This document shows positions 44,981-55,731 of a stretch of DNA of 64,000 nt, piece by piece. Numbering within the stretch: position 1 is the first letter of the stretch; the number at the start of each line of letters is the position of its first letter. The position numbers and the translations under genes are program-made. The DNA lies in assembly GCA_013176395.1 (NCBI GenBank), contig JABMLP010000018.1:310001-374000 (forward strand). The letters are read 5' to 3'. The DNA is from Venturia oleaginea (taxonomy: Eukaryota > Ascomycota > Dothideomycetes > Venturiales > Venturiaceae). The notes beneath the pieces are model-generated. The model saw only the letters and a list, made by a program, of their open reading frames with translations, was not told the DNA's origin and made no database searches.

Positions 44981-45832
44981 ATGCCGCTTTTCCATCAATT
45001 TGGGCGGAGACACCCATCGCGCCGCCACGCCATCATTCTCCCACAAGATTGGAGCGTGCTATCCGCTAGTACGCCTAGTCTAAGCAGCTATCAGGACAGT
45101 GAAGCATATAATCAAGATTTAACTCACTTGACATTCTATCATCACAGCAATGAATCCACAACAACTCTTATGCCGAGACGGCCTCAGGGCAGCACTCAAA
45201 CGCGAGTGACATTCTTTGATTCTGATAGCGATTCTTCTGCTTCTTCAGGTCGACGCGCCACATCGCCGTCAGTTTGGGGAGTCGGAGCAAATAAGCCCAC
45301 ACAGTCATGGTCTCGGAGATGGCCATTTCTCGACGACGACACTCCATCGCATGGTAGTATTGAGCTGGGCTATCCGGAAGTTGACACCTTGGGTCCACTC
45401 GGAACCCTCATACACGAGTTCAATTATATTTCACTGTCCGCAGATCGCCCTCTTGCCAGACTGGCGACACCTAGCATTCGAAGTAAATGGGCGCAATGGA
45501 TGCAGCGTTGTCAGACATTGGGTGAGATGAGGGCTATGAAAGAAGTGAAAAGAGGCAAGGGAATACTCGTTACCCCTTCAGTTGGGTTCGTGATAGAGGC
45601 GCAGAGTGCTGAATACGTGGGTTTCGCTGAAGGTGGGGCTGAGGAGCGGATCAGAATATTCAACTCGGATGCTTCGAAGTGTTCCGCAGCAATGGGCACA
45701 TGGCCAGTTGGAGGTCCCCTCACCAGTACCCTCCTCGTGAGGCCAACGCTCAAATCCTGCGATCTGCCCTATCCACCGACACGAGCTTGTGTACGAGATC
45801 GTCAGCCCTGGCTTGTGCTCTACGAGTTCTGA
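44981..45832 (+). CDS. Hypothetical protein, 283 residues
   Basis: A single-exon frame with ATG at 44981; a second ATG follows at 45171, which would remove 63 residues. No signal peptide or membrane helix is apparent. The middle contains a Ser/Asp-rich patch (FDSDSDSSASSGRR) and the region from about residue 120 looks globular (YPEVDTLGPLGTLIHEFNYISL, then RSKWAQWMQRCQTLGEM). I do not recognise a family. Codon use and length support a real gene, but no second exon or conserved motif confirms it. Confidence 0.55.
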   Translation: MPLFHQFGRRHPSRRHAIILPQDWSVLSASTPSLSSYQDSEAYNQDLTHLTFYHHSNESTTTLMPRRPQGSTQTRVTFFDSDSDSSASSGRRATSPSVWGVGANKPTQSWSRRWPFLDDDTPSHGSIELGYPEVDTLGPLGTLIHEFNYISLSADRPLARLATPSIRSKWAQWMQRCQTLGEMRAMKEVKRGKGILVTPSVGFVIEAQSAEYVGFAEGGAEERIRIFNSDASKCSAAMGTWPVGGPLTSTLLVRPTLKSCDLPYPPTRACVRDRQPWLVLYEF

Positions 45833-46027
45833 TTGGCGCAGAACTCCGCCTTTGAACAGCTGCACCTTAGTCGGCAAATTATGTCAGTATCGATGATTCT
45901 TCATCGAGTTAGTAAAAGGATTTGACCGGTCTCAAGACCTGACAGTTGTGATAAGCTTATTATCGTTCGTTTCGTTTGCCTCTTTCACTTGCTTACCATA
46001 CACTCTCATCATCGATCAGCTGTTTTC

Positions 46028-46942
46028 ATGGCATTATTAAACTTTGCTATGACGCTTACTGGGTCTGGTTCCGGTTCTGCATCTACTCCTTCAATATCGA
46101 CCAAGAAAATCATGACGAACCGACGCTATACTTTCCCCTTGCATCATCCTCGTCTCTACACCCGTATCGCAACAACGATTTTCCTTTCCCTTGCACTCCT
46201 GCTTAATATCGCGGCGACGACGGAATCGAGTTGTCGTAGGGATAATGATTATGAAGATGGGTGGATGGAATGTACGAGTATTGCTGGGCTTTTGGGTGTA
46301 AGAACGTCCACCCTTCCACCCTTCCATCTCTATCCTTATCGACATATAGTCTACTATAATACCAACTGAATCCATTCTAGACCTCAGCAGCCCTCCTCTA
46401 TAACATCCTCACCTTCATAACTACCTGCATCAACAAGAAAGGCTTCCACCCCGGCCCCGACATCGCTGTTGATCTTTGTCTTGCTGCTTGGCTTGTTACG
46501 TCTGGTGCATTTGATATTGCGTATAATGTTGATTATTTTGCGTATTCGGGGAGTGGGAAGAGTAGTATCCCGATGCTGGGGGCGGGGTGTTTGGAGGGTG
46601 TGTCTGCGTGAGTCCCCAGCCCTTCCCCCCATTTCGTTTTCATCTCCTTTCTTTGATGGAGAATGGAAGTGTTTATTCGAATTGAGCTAAGCTACTCTCT
46701 TACCTAGACTGCTACATTTCATCCTCTTTGTTTTGGCGTGTGTGAGTGTGCATGAATGGCGTGGAGAATTGGGACGTGACTTGGGGGGTTTGAAGGAAAC
46801 GGGGGTTTGTCATATCCGAGAGGGCCATGGTGGGGAGGGGGCGCCTGTCTGTGTTGAGGAGGAGGGGGATATTTCGTTGACGGAAGTGGGTAGGGAGGGG
46901 AATTGGGAGGTTGAGAGGGTACTGTGTAAGGATGAGATCTAA
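46028..46942 (+). CDS. Four-helix membrane protein (MARVEL-like layout)
   Basis: Three exons, 46028-46297, 46381-46607 and 46708-46942, give 243 residues. The ATG at 46028 is the first in frame. Four hydrophobic segments are spaced as in MARVEL-type fungal proteins: IATTIFLSLALLLNIAA, TSAALLYNILTFITT, IAVDLCLAAWLVTSGAFDIAY and LLHFILFVLACVSV, the second beginning at the first splice junction and the fourth at the second. The C-terminal tail is acidic and Gly/Glu-rich (GHGGEGAPVCVEEEGD). Both introns have good donors (GTAAGA, GTGAGT) and TAG acceptors. No catalytic motif is present. MARVEL proteins take part in membrane apposition and vesicle trafficking, but assignment to that family is by layout only. 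Confidence 0.75.
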
Positions 46943-48143
46943 ACTTGTGGTGGTGGATGAGTGATGCGCCGTTTTCTATTATTGGGCTATGGGGTTTTGC
47001 GGGGGGTGGGGTGGGGTGGGTGGGGGTTTCTCTAAGTTTAGTACACAACCATTTTCTTCATGTGGTTGGATTGGAGACTTGCAATGGAATGTGTTCGATG
47101 GTCCATGTTAGTCACTGTCGCCAGGAAAACAAGAGGAACAGCGTCGATATCTTTACCAGCGATATCTTTCTCATCGAGTCTTGTGCAGGGATATCGTGCT
47201 GGGGGAAATGATCTTTCACTTTTAGCGACGGGTCTACTCCGTAGCTGTGCATCAGTATCCGTAACTTCTAGTACGCCTGGGGTAATTCTGAGTCTAGGGC
47301 TAGAGCACAGGCATTCTTCTACCTATTCTAAATTCTACTAGATAGTGATAGAGAGTTCGCGGATAGGGCCTGTTCGAAAGTTATGTTCGCGCTGGGAGAC
47401 AACGCTAAAAATGAAAGGTCATTTCCGGCAGCACAATAATAGAGATCGGCATTGTGAGAGAGGACAGGGGCAGAAGAAGACTATAGTAAACGCGTATCGG
47501 GGACGTCACAGGTCTTTTCCAAGCTGGGCAGTGCTGCTTGCTCGGAGCGCGGCCATTGACGCTCTGAGACTCTCATCCTTCCTGCGTCAAAGTAGTAGCG
47601 CGAATAAGACTACAGCCATTTCTTCGACAGATTACTTCAGCAAAGGTGGTTATATTTGTTGAAGGGTACCTCCTAGTGAGAAGGTGACGGTCAAGGTGAA
47701 AAGAAGATGAGAGAGAGATCGACGTAGGCATGTCAACCGTGCACCGTAAGCCGGTTGTCTCGAAGACGGGGGACATTGACGGAACATCGAGTATTCTGGA
47801 AGCCAGAGGATTCCGGTCGCCCGAAGAAACAAGACCGACTGCAAGATTGGGATCAGAAGCTCGAATTTGCACCAATCTCGGAACCTGGTTGTGAATCTGT
47901 GTTAGATTCACTATCAAAATTCCGAAGTTCCCGAGAGCTCTAGATTTGCTTCTTCGAGCGCTGATGTCATCCGCCTTAAAAATGGTTCCACATTGGTTTC
48001 ACTGGTGAGGACGTAGGACTGAAAATCTAGTCATCTGCATAACAAGGCTAGAATGTAGGTATGTATAGGATCTAATCTCTGGTTTGAACAGTACCCACGT
48101 ACAATCTTTATAATTATCGTTCCATCATAAACAAACAAGACCT
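46943..48143. other. Intergenic region, 1.2 kb
   Basis: The left part is G-rich (GGGGTGGGG runs near 47000). The rest holds short frames on both strands and no family resemblance. Confidence 0.35.
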
Positions 48144-48840
48144 TTAGGACTTGTAAACAGTAACAGTCTCATCAACGGCAGTCTTGTTAGGGCGAGCCGG
48201 GTGCTCCTGAGCATAGCCGCCGAAGTTAAGATGACCCTTCAAGCTCCAATCAGCTGGGATGTTCCACTCCTTCTTAATGGCGTCCTCGACAGGTGGAATG
48301 GCGTTCATGTGCTGGAGGTTGGCTCCAAGGCCCTCGAGTTCAAGAGCGGTCCAGACCTGAATTTGAGCCATGGCATCAGAGTGCTCGCCCCACTGGCTGA
48401 ACATGTGAGCACTGGCCTTGTGGGTCTCCTCGGCTTTCTTTTGGGTAGCACCATCTTCCCAGAACAGAACCTTTATCAGATGTGTCAGTCCGGATTTGCA
48501 AGCTAGCGGATGGAAATCAACTTACACTTCCGTAAGCACCCTTGAAGCCACCAAATCGCTGCTTCATGAAGTTGGCAGCATCCTCGCCGGCGTGCTGGGA
48601 AATGATTGGAATGGCGATGTCCTCGATCATCGTCCAGAGCTTCTTGTGTGGAGCTCCAAGGAGAATGGTGATACGGCCAGGTTGGGTGTTGTATGAAGAT
48701 GGAGAGGTGAGTTGGACATTTTTGATAATCTCGACGATACGGTCGTCTGAGACGGGTGATTTGTCGTTCAGACCGTAGACTGTTCGGCGGTAGTTGATGG
48801 CTTTGAGATATTCATCAGTGGGAATCTTGGCGGCGGCCAT
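48144..48840 (-). CDS. Nitroreductase-family protein (Frm2/Hbn1-like)
   Basis: Two exons on the minus strand, 48840-48526 and 48470-48144 (55-bp intron, donor GTAAGT, acceptor AAG), give 213 residues. Family motifs are INYRRTVYGLND (FMN phosphate contact by the Arg pair), VQLTSPSSYNTQPGRITILLG, and near the C-terminus ALELEGLGANLQHMN followed by WSLKGHLNFGGYAQ. The size and plan match fungal oxidoreductases of the Frm2/Hbn1 type, FMN enzymes linked to lipid signalling and oxidative stress in yeast. No targeting signal is seen. The join at AYGSVLFWEDG restores the conserved segment. Confidence 0.9.
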
Positions 48841-50566
48841 TGTGGTTGCGAGAGTGATAGATGGAATAGATGGGATAGATGGGAGTATTGATTAGTGGAT
48901 TGCAGAATGGAGAATCGAGGATGTTTTTGTTGTTTTCCATTGAAGACGTCAGAGGTTTATGTACTGGGGGGGTAGTGGGGCAGGGATCCACGATGAGGCA
49001 GGAACGCGGGCTCGGATGCACTAATTTGTTAGTAAGATCTGAGCAACCATCAACAATCGACAACAATAAATCGATGTGACATGCCTGCTTGTTGGATTAC
49101 CAATCGACTTCATGCCAAGTAATCAACATTTTGTGTGACGGTACTTGCTCGAGCAGCAAACCGTGGAGCTTTTAATTTACATCTCCTTCATCTTTGGAAT
49201 ATTGGAGTACTTCTCTTAACCACAGTGGCCAACACAGTGGCCGGTTCTGGGTCGAATAGATATCCATCAGAACTGGAAGACATTGAGATATTTTTGGTTC
49301 CAGGACGGGGGAACATGAAGAGATAAATCCGCCTTGGATCAAATCTTTCAAGTTTCGTACATATAAATACACCTTATCAATCTGCATGACTTTGACTTTA
49401 CGAAATATTCCCATCGTGCCATGACCAAGGAAGTTGATGATTCTGATCAAGTCCGATTGTACGTGAGCGTACTCTACATGCGCTGTCTTCAGCCCGCACA
49501 TCTGAGCGGTTGTGTCGGAACTTGCGAGTCCGAGCGTGGGAGCATGGTCCTGACCACTTGTAGCATTGTCTTTGGAGTTCTTATTGAGAGCTCCATTCGC
49601 ACTTTTCGCGAGTTTCTCTTTCCAAGTCCTATCCTCCCAACTCCGTTATACTCCGGAATTCCTTTATAATCCGGAATTCCGTTATACTCCGGAATTCCGT
49701 TGGAATATCTGATATGCCGAGGAAGAGTCGATAGCTATTCTCAAATATCCGCAAGCTAGGACAAGGCCTACACAAAAGTTCGAATGTAGCGCCTGATGCT
49801 GAAAACACGGTACTCCGTATCTAGATATTGATCAGGTATAATCCACCTACCAATGGGATCTCTTCCGCGGTGGAAAAGGAATTCGATCTACATCTATTCT
49901 CCGTATGCACGTCATGCTGCATCTGCTCTTCTATTTCGTGTACCGACTACCGACTGTGAGGACTGAGGAGTACCGTGGCGTGGACAGCCGTGCCAGTCTC
50001 CAAAGAGACGGTCTCTGTCTGGTGCCTACTCATGGTGTATCTTCGGATGAGAGGTTCGCGGTAGGATGGGGAGGATATACTGCCACGGGAAGGTTCTGTG
50101 ACCGAGACAATACGGAGGTAGCTGGGTGGATTTCTTGCAGAATTTACTGCCATTCTTTCGGGAGCCCCTTGAATGAAAATTAGCTCTTGTTTCGTTCTCA
50201 TCCGAATGGAAATACAGTCCGGTACCCTTATTTCATCTCCGTCTCCGACAGAAACGTGCGGCATGGACCGGTTTAGTGGGGCTGGGTATAGAGCTTGAGA
50301 CGTTCTGTTTCTCTCTCACTCGGTCGAACGAGCATCTTGATCAACCCTCGAATGCACCCGAACAACTCTGGCGCACGTACAGTTGAGCTTTCAATGTCGC
50401 CCACGGAAATGAACATACTGGGCGCAATTGAGGATTCAGAGTCGGATGAGGTATAAGTCGAAGATTCCAGTAGCTTGATTATATATTACATGATCCTTCC
50501 ACATATTCGTTTTCACACCTCATTCCATGAACCCTTGTTGCTCAATCCGTTCCCTCTTATCCTAGC
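48841..50566. other. Intergenic region, 1.7 kb, containing a small tandem repeat
   Basis: Upstream of the nitroreductase and downstream of the first alpha/beta hydrolase. Apart from the short repeat at 49638-49700, no structure or supported gene was seen. Confidence 0.4.
49638..49700. repeat. 18-bp tandem repeat, three to four copies
   Basis: CCGTTATACTCCGGAATT appears, then a variant CCTTTATAATCCGGAATT, then the first form again, then a partial CCGTT. Each unit contains the palindrome TCCGGA, and GGAATTCC spans each unit boundary. Confidence 0.85.
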
Positions 50567-51867
50567 CTACAGCCCGTTCTTTCCCAAGAAATCCTGAACG
50601 ACACCATACCATCCAGTAGCATTGAAGTGCAAATTCATTCCGTGTCCCGTGTTCGGCTGGATATATGTCTCAAGGGGTTTAGCAGCAGAGAAGACCAGGG
50701 GATTAGCAGCGTATGGTCCGTCAACAACATCGTGGCAATCGGAACCGCAGAAGATCAGATCAGCATCAGCGGCCATAATCTGAACATTAGTTAGCAAATG
50801 ATTTCATAACAGGTTGAAAATCTTACCAGGACAGGTTTCGCAAACTCTGGGGCTGCAACAGGAATGAGTGCACCGGTGAGGATCTCGCCCAGGGTGAAAG
50901 GGAACTTGTTAGCCTCGGCCTTGTCCAATACCTTCGGGTCGAAGTAGGGATATTTCATGAAGGCGTACTGGTTTGTGAACTTGTCGCCCCAAGTCAGAAA
51001 TCCACTTGACAAATTGGAAAATCTTTTCGGTTGGTTCTCGGAAGCAAGATGAAATGCGCTGGCCCGTAAGAACCAAGGCTGGTACGTAGCATTCAGAGAA
51101 TAACCTGTCAGAACAATCCCGTCGCTGAGTTCAGGTCGAAGGGCGGCAAGAGCGTTGCTAAGTGAGGAGCCATAAGAATGCCCAACATGAATAATCTTCT
51201 GAGGTATTGGGATCTTCTTGGAGATGCTTCCGCTACGTAATAGACTTGTGATCTCGGTGAGTATGGCCAATTCGATTACTGTTTGAACAGTGTTGTATGG
51301 GTCTGCAATTGTCGAGGCTCCATTTCCAAGACGATCGTATGAGAATGTAGAGTACCCTGCAGATGTAGCTGCGGCGATGTAATTCAAGTCGCCATCCAGA
51401 TCCCAGTAAGAACGGTCAAATCCTAAACCATGAGAGAGCAGTTGCAGGGTCGAACTCTTGGACGAGTGATTCGATGGTATGCAGTATGTCGAACTGATGG
51501 AGAAAGTGGTGCTGATATTGATTGGTTTGCCAAGAAGTGCAGTTGGATCAGGATTTGCTGCGTTTGTGTCAAAAATGGAGCTCAATCGCCTTTCAAGATG
51601 CAGACAGTTCGTCATAAAAGCATGAGTTTCTCTCGAAATTTCTTCCCCGATGCAAGGAACCTTTAACAATTACTCACCATCTCGTTTCGTGGCTTGCAAA
51701 ACAAACTCTGTGGCTTCATAACTGTTCTTCAGAACTGGTACCAGAAGCGGATAACTCTGGGACTCAACGTGGACCGGAACAGTAAGGTCGAAACATATTG
51801 GGACCGAGACTGCAACAGCAGCTGCAGAGACAGCAGGTACAAGAAGGACAAGGAGATTTGAGATCAT
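50567..51867 (-). CDS. Secreted alpha/beta hydrolase
   Basis: Three exons on the minus strand (51867-51678, 51557-50827, 50779-50567) give 377 residues, with consistent phases across introns of 120 and 47 bp. The N-terminus is a hydrophobic signal peptide (MISNLLVLLVPAVSAAAVAV). The alpha/beta hydrolase fold shows the oxyanion strand region LLSHGLGFDRSYWD, STFSYDRLGNGAS, the nucleophile elbow HVGHSYGSSLSNAL (GHSYG), an acid candidate in LIFCGSDCHDVVDG and the catalytic His in NTGHGMNLH. No lid or known enzyme class is assigned. The first acceptor (GCAG) was chosen because it alone keeps the phase from GATG into ANPDPTALLG; a different acceptor would change a few residues. Several N-glycosylation sites (NIS, NHS, NAT) fit secretion. 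Confidence 0.85.
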
Positions 51868-52422
51868 GATGGACGGATCTGATGGAGAAGCTCGGAGTAG
51901 TAAAAGGTTGATATGAACAGAAAAGAACAGGAATAGAACAAGTAATATCAGCTTATATCAAAAGACCCATTCCAAATATCGACAAACACACGAATTGATC
52001 TGGATGGCCATGTTCGTGTATGCACGCCTTACTCATCCACGCCGTACTCTCGCGTAGGTCCTTGGCGGATGTTTATTCATCATGAAGCGTGATGTGACTG
52101 GATGATGGATGATGGCCGCTGACTGCTGGGCCGCCTCCAGTGGCTGAAGGTTTAAAGACGTTAAAGGGAAATGGATGGAGGAAATAGGAGTAAGAGAGGA
52201 GTCCGGAGGTTTCTTTGCACGATTCTCCGTTTCGGACAAGGTTTGAGAGTTAGTAAGCGAGATCTCACCGACCGGGAGCACTTTGGATTCCTCCGTCTCA
52301 ATTCAACTCAAATACATCCATGAATTCATCAAAGTAAGCGCCAAGTTCATCGACATCAGTTTTTCTTTCTCAATAGCCTATTACACGAACCCTCAATATC
52401 CACGAGATCCAAATCATCATCA
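51868..52422. other. Intergenic region between two hydrolase genes
   Basis: The promoter of the first hydrolase and the 3' flank of the second, both on the minus strand. Short frames only. Confidence 0.4.
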
Positions 52423-53441
52423 CTACGACATGCCAAAGCCGTCCAAAAACAAGTTGACGTGGTGGGCAACGAGCTCGGCATACTGGTACAAAAATCCATG
52501 CCCAGAGTAAGGATAAATCGCCATCTGAGCCCCTGGGATCTTACGCAACAGCTCCCAAGTGCGGCTGGAAGGAATGAGATAGTCGTCATTGCCATTCATG
52601 ACCAAAACCGGCATTGTCAGCTCTGTGAGTCGGTCGTACGAATTGCGAGCATTGGGTACAGTCCAGTGCGTGTATGCCTCAAATTGTCGACCAGTACCCT
52701 TGGAACCCAGCATCTTCGTCATAATAGGCTCATCCTCAACATTGCGCTCAAGAACACGAAGCCAGTATCTATGGGAGGCAGCTCGTCCTTCTTCAGTGTC
52801 ATAGAAGAAAGAAACAGCCAAAGCATGCTCGGTTTCTGAATTCTCGGCTGCGAGCACAGTGATCGGCTCTTCGGGGGGCTTTTGTCACCGTCAGCAGCTT
52901 CTCCCTACTTGACCAACGTGCGGATCCTACTAACAGCTTCTTGTGGCCAAACGATACCACTGACATCGGATTCTGCTCCCGGAGTAGAACTTGTCGTACC
53001 CGTAAGAATAAGCTTACGAATGAGTTGAGGCTCTGTCAAAGCCACCATCTGAACGGCAACTCCTCCCATGGAGAATCCAAGAAGGTCGATCTTCTCGTAT
53101 CCAAGAGCGTGGACAAGGACGAGGGCATCATCGGCCCATCCTTGATACGTTGTGGGAACCTCGCCACTGCTACGGCCTACACCAGCATTGTCAAAGATGA
53201 CAATTTCTCGAGCGGCCGCGAGGCTATTGAGCAGGATTGGATCCCAAAAATCACTTTGAAGAGCATCAGTGGATATTACGGGCGCAAGAGACACAAATTA
53301 CAGCGCTTACATGTTGCTTCGGAAGTGGCCGTGTAAGAACAGAGGAACCCCATTTGCAGTTCCTTTTCCAAACTTGCGATAGGCAAAGTGGATGCCATTT
53401 GCTTCGACATACTGGGTCCTAGCTGTTTGTGCAGTCGCCAT
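52423..53441 (-). CDS. Cytosolic-type alpha/beta hydrolase
   Basis: Three exons on the minus strand (53441-53311, 53253-52935, 52878-52423) give 301 residues. Motifs are PLFLHGHFRSN (oxyanion loop), IVIFDNAGVGRSSG, the nucleophile elbow LLGFSMGGVAVQM (GFSMG), VLVMNGNDDYLIPSS (acid) and YPYSGHGFLYQ (His). The second intron (56 bp, donor GTTAGT, branch CTGAC) removes an in-frame stop that follows TLVK. It is related to bacterial-type epoxide hydrolase/haloperoxidase-like hydrolases, with no signal peptide. Substrate unknown. It is the second hydrolase in tandem on the same strand, but its sequence and localisation differ from the first, so recent duplication is unlikely. Confidence 0.88.
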
Positions 53442-53849
53442 TGGAAGAGGAGGAATGAATTTTTTTTGATAAGCTGCGAAAGAATGATGGCCAGTCCTTG
53501 AGTGGGTAAAACTTATTCGAAACTGAATTGCCTGGTTGACGAGTGACAATTATTCACGTCCGGCCTTGAGTTCTTATATAACAGCTTTTTATCGCAGTCC
53601 TGTCATATGCTATGTCCATTTTGATCACTCGAATTTCATGCTTATTCAGAATGTAAAAATGAGTCTCTCCGACAATGACGAGCGAAAAAGGAAAAGACAG
53701 GGAAAGCAAAAAGGCTTGTATACCGCTTCGGGTAATTTTCTGAATATAAGGTTAGTGCGCTTTTTGTATTCCTCCTTCCAACGTAATTGGTCCACAAAAG
53801 CTGACCCCACGGTTTAAGATTAGTGATGTCTTATCTCATGATCACGTAG
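53442..53849. other. Short intergenic region
   Basis: Region between the second hydrolase and the astacin-like relic. A frame at 53641-53817 (+) starts with ATG but has no recognisable product. Confidence 0.35.
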
Positions 53850-54469
53850 AGCTATTTCGGCATGAGCGGCACCAATCTGCCATTGGTCTATTAACCTGGT
53901 CTCCCATTTGCTTCCATCTTTTTTGTTCCCAACATACCTTTGCGCTTCATCATCAACACCAAATAAGCGATAAGTCATTCGGTATCAACGAAAATGCAGC
54001 ATATGACTATTACGGACTGGATCCAGGCAATCGCAAACATGAAAATTTCATGGGAGTTTGTGTTGCTTGCGTCTTCGTGCACGATTTACTTCATCCAGTA
54101 CCATACGACTGGGACTCGATTATGCATTATCCCATGACAGCAAATATGATGCATCCATACTGCCCTTTTACTCCCCGAGATTTCCAGGTGAACGATTCTC
54201 TATCTGTGGGGGACGTGGGTACTATATCGATGATTTACCCAAAGCCCAAGGGAAAGATCCTACTTGTTTGCTCCGAGCATCTCCAGCAAGAAGAGAAAGA
54301 AGCCAGAGAGAAAATGGAGAGGGAGGCATATGTGGCTGCGCAGGAGATGAGTGACGACGATGATGAAGACGAGTCCTTTGACTTTGACGACAAGGACGAC
54401 GAGATGTACGAAGATGGGAGGGGAGAAGAAAGTGACCATACAGCACGCAAACTGGAGCAGGTCAAATAG
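53850..54469 (+). pseudogene. Astacin-like (M12A) metallopeptidase, degenerate
   Basis: One plus-strand frame is open through the region and encodes the C-terminal half of an astacin: ENAAYDYYGLDPGNRKHENF, then PYDWDSIMHYP, which is the Met-turn SIMHYP of astacins, then SLSVGDVGTISMIYP. Upstream in the same frame, CSQHTFALHHQHQISDK stands where the zinc-binding HExxHxxGxxHEHQRxDR should be; the first and second ligand positions are altered, so catalysis is not expected. No signal peptide or propeptide is found. The tail is a long acidic stretch (DDDDEDESFDFDDKDDEM). An ATG at 54050 could begin a short protein with the Met-turn only. I infer a relic, though expression of the acidic-tailed fragment cannot be excluded. 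Confidence 0.65.
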
Positions 54470-55731
54470 ATGAAATCTTTGTGTCACTGTGGCATAACCA
54501 GATATCCAACAAATATGAATAAATGAAGGCGTTCAAATTTGTAACGGGAAATCCAATCAACCTTCTCTTGATACTCTATAAGATATCTCCAGTCGCGAGG
54601 ACATCAACCCCATCACTACAGGCCTGTAGCTAAGATCCTGCACCTCCGATTGACAAAGTATCCAAACAGGATATAATCCAATAGACGCTAACGTAAAAGG
54701 AGGATACTCCATAAGTAAAACATTCCTTACTTCCAACCCTTCAACCCCCATGATCCCAGCACTTTGTTTCTCGTCCTCACTTATAATACTATCGACAAAC
54801 GCTACCGCCGGGTCACCATAGAAATCGCTGTACCAAAGACATTCATTCCTCTGCCTCTTTGCCCCCTCGCAGGCGCCTTCGCATTTGGCAAAGTAATGGG
54901 ACGGTCGTAATAGCTACACCATTCTACATGGTTGTACCGAGTACAAGGCACATCTTTATATCTCCGTCCTTTGCTTGTACGCAGATTGCTGATTGGTAGG
55001 GCATGCTTCATTTTGAGGGTACCAAATTTGGTTTCCAGGACTTGTCACCAAATTGGTGCTGGAATTTGCTATTGGGTCTTACGAGATCATATTGCGCACT
55101 TGTTTCCTCAGAAGCTCTTGCTAATAGTTTGTCGTCCTCTGCTATTTCGTCCAAGTTTTTAGAGTGAATGCTGATGAGGCTAGGCTACGAGAATTCTGCC
55201 CGTTGATGCGATGTGAACTTGATGGAAGGTATTTTCTATGGCGAGCGACAAGTGAAAAGGGACGACTTGTTTTATGTTGAAGCCGTGAGCAAGACGGGCT
55301 GAGGGATTGCTGCCTAGATCTGCTTGATATGGGTAAATTAGAGACTAAACCGGTCTGCCTCGCGAACTCTGATTCTCTGATGCCAGAATCTGCCTTCCAT
55401 GAGCGACTGAGAGGTGTATGAGGCTTTTCAGAAAGCCGGCTCTCGGTACAGACCTCAATTAGAGGGACCGGCAGAGTGACGTTGTTGATTTTATTGAGTT
55501 TGAGGTCCTTGACCCTTCAGCAAATACCAAAGAAATTCTTACTGCTTGATTTTCAGACCTAGCGAGATTATCGCTATTGATTTTCAGATCGAAGAGTTCA
55601 GTCCTGACTCGAAGTGTGGTCGAAGAGCAGAGAATGGGCAACCCCGGCCTGTCTATAACAATAATTTCAGCACGCATACATTCTCTCATAACGGTCGCAT
55701 CTTATCAATCCCTCAAATACCTCACAATACC
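54470..55731. other. Intergenic region, 1.26 kb
   Basis: Between the astacin relic and the 3' end of the ABC transporter. Short frames only; a 64-codon ATG frame at 54557-54751 (-) has no recognised family. Confidence 0.4.
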
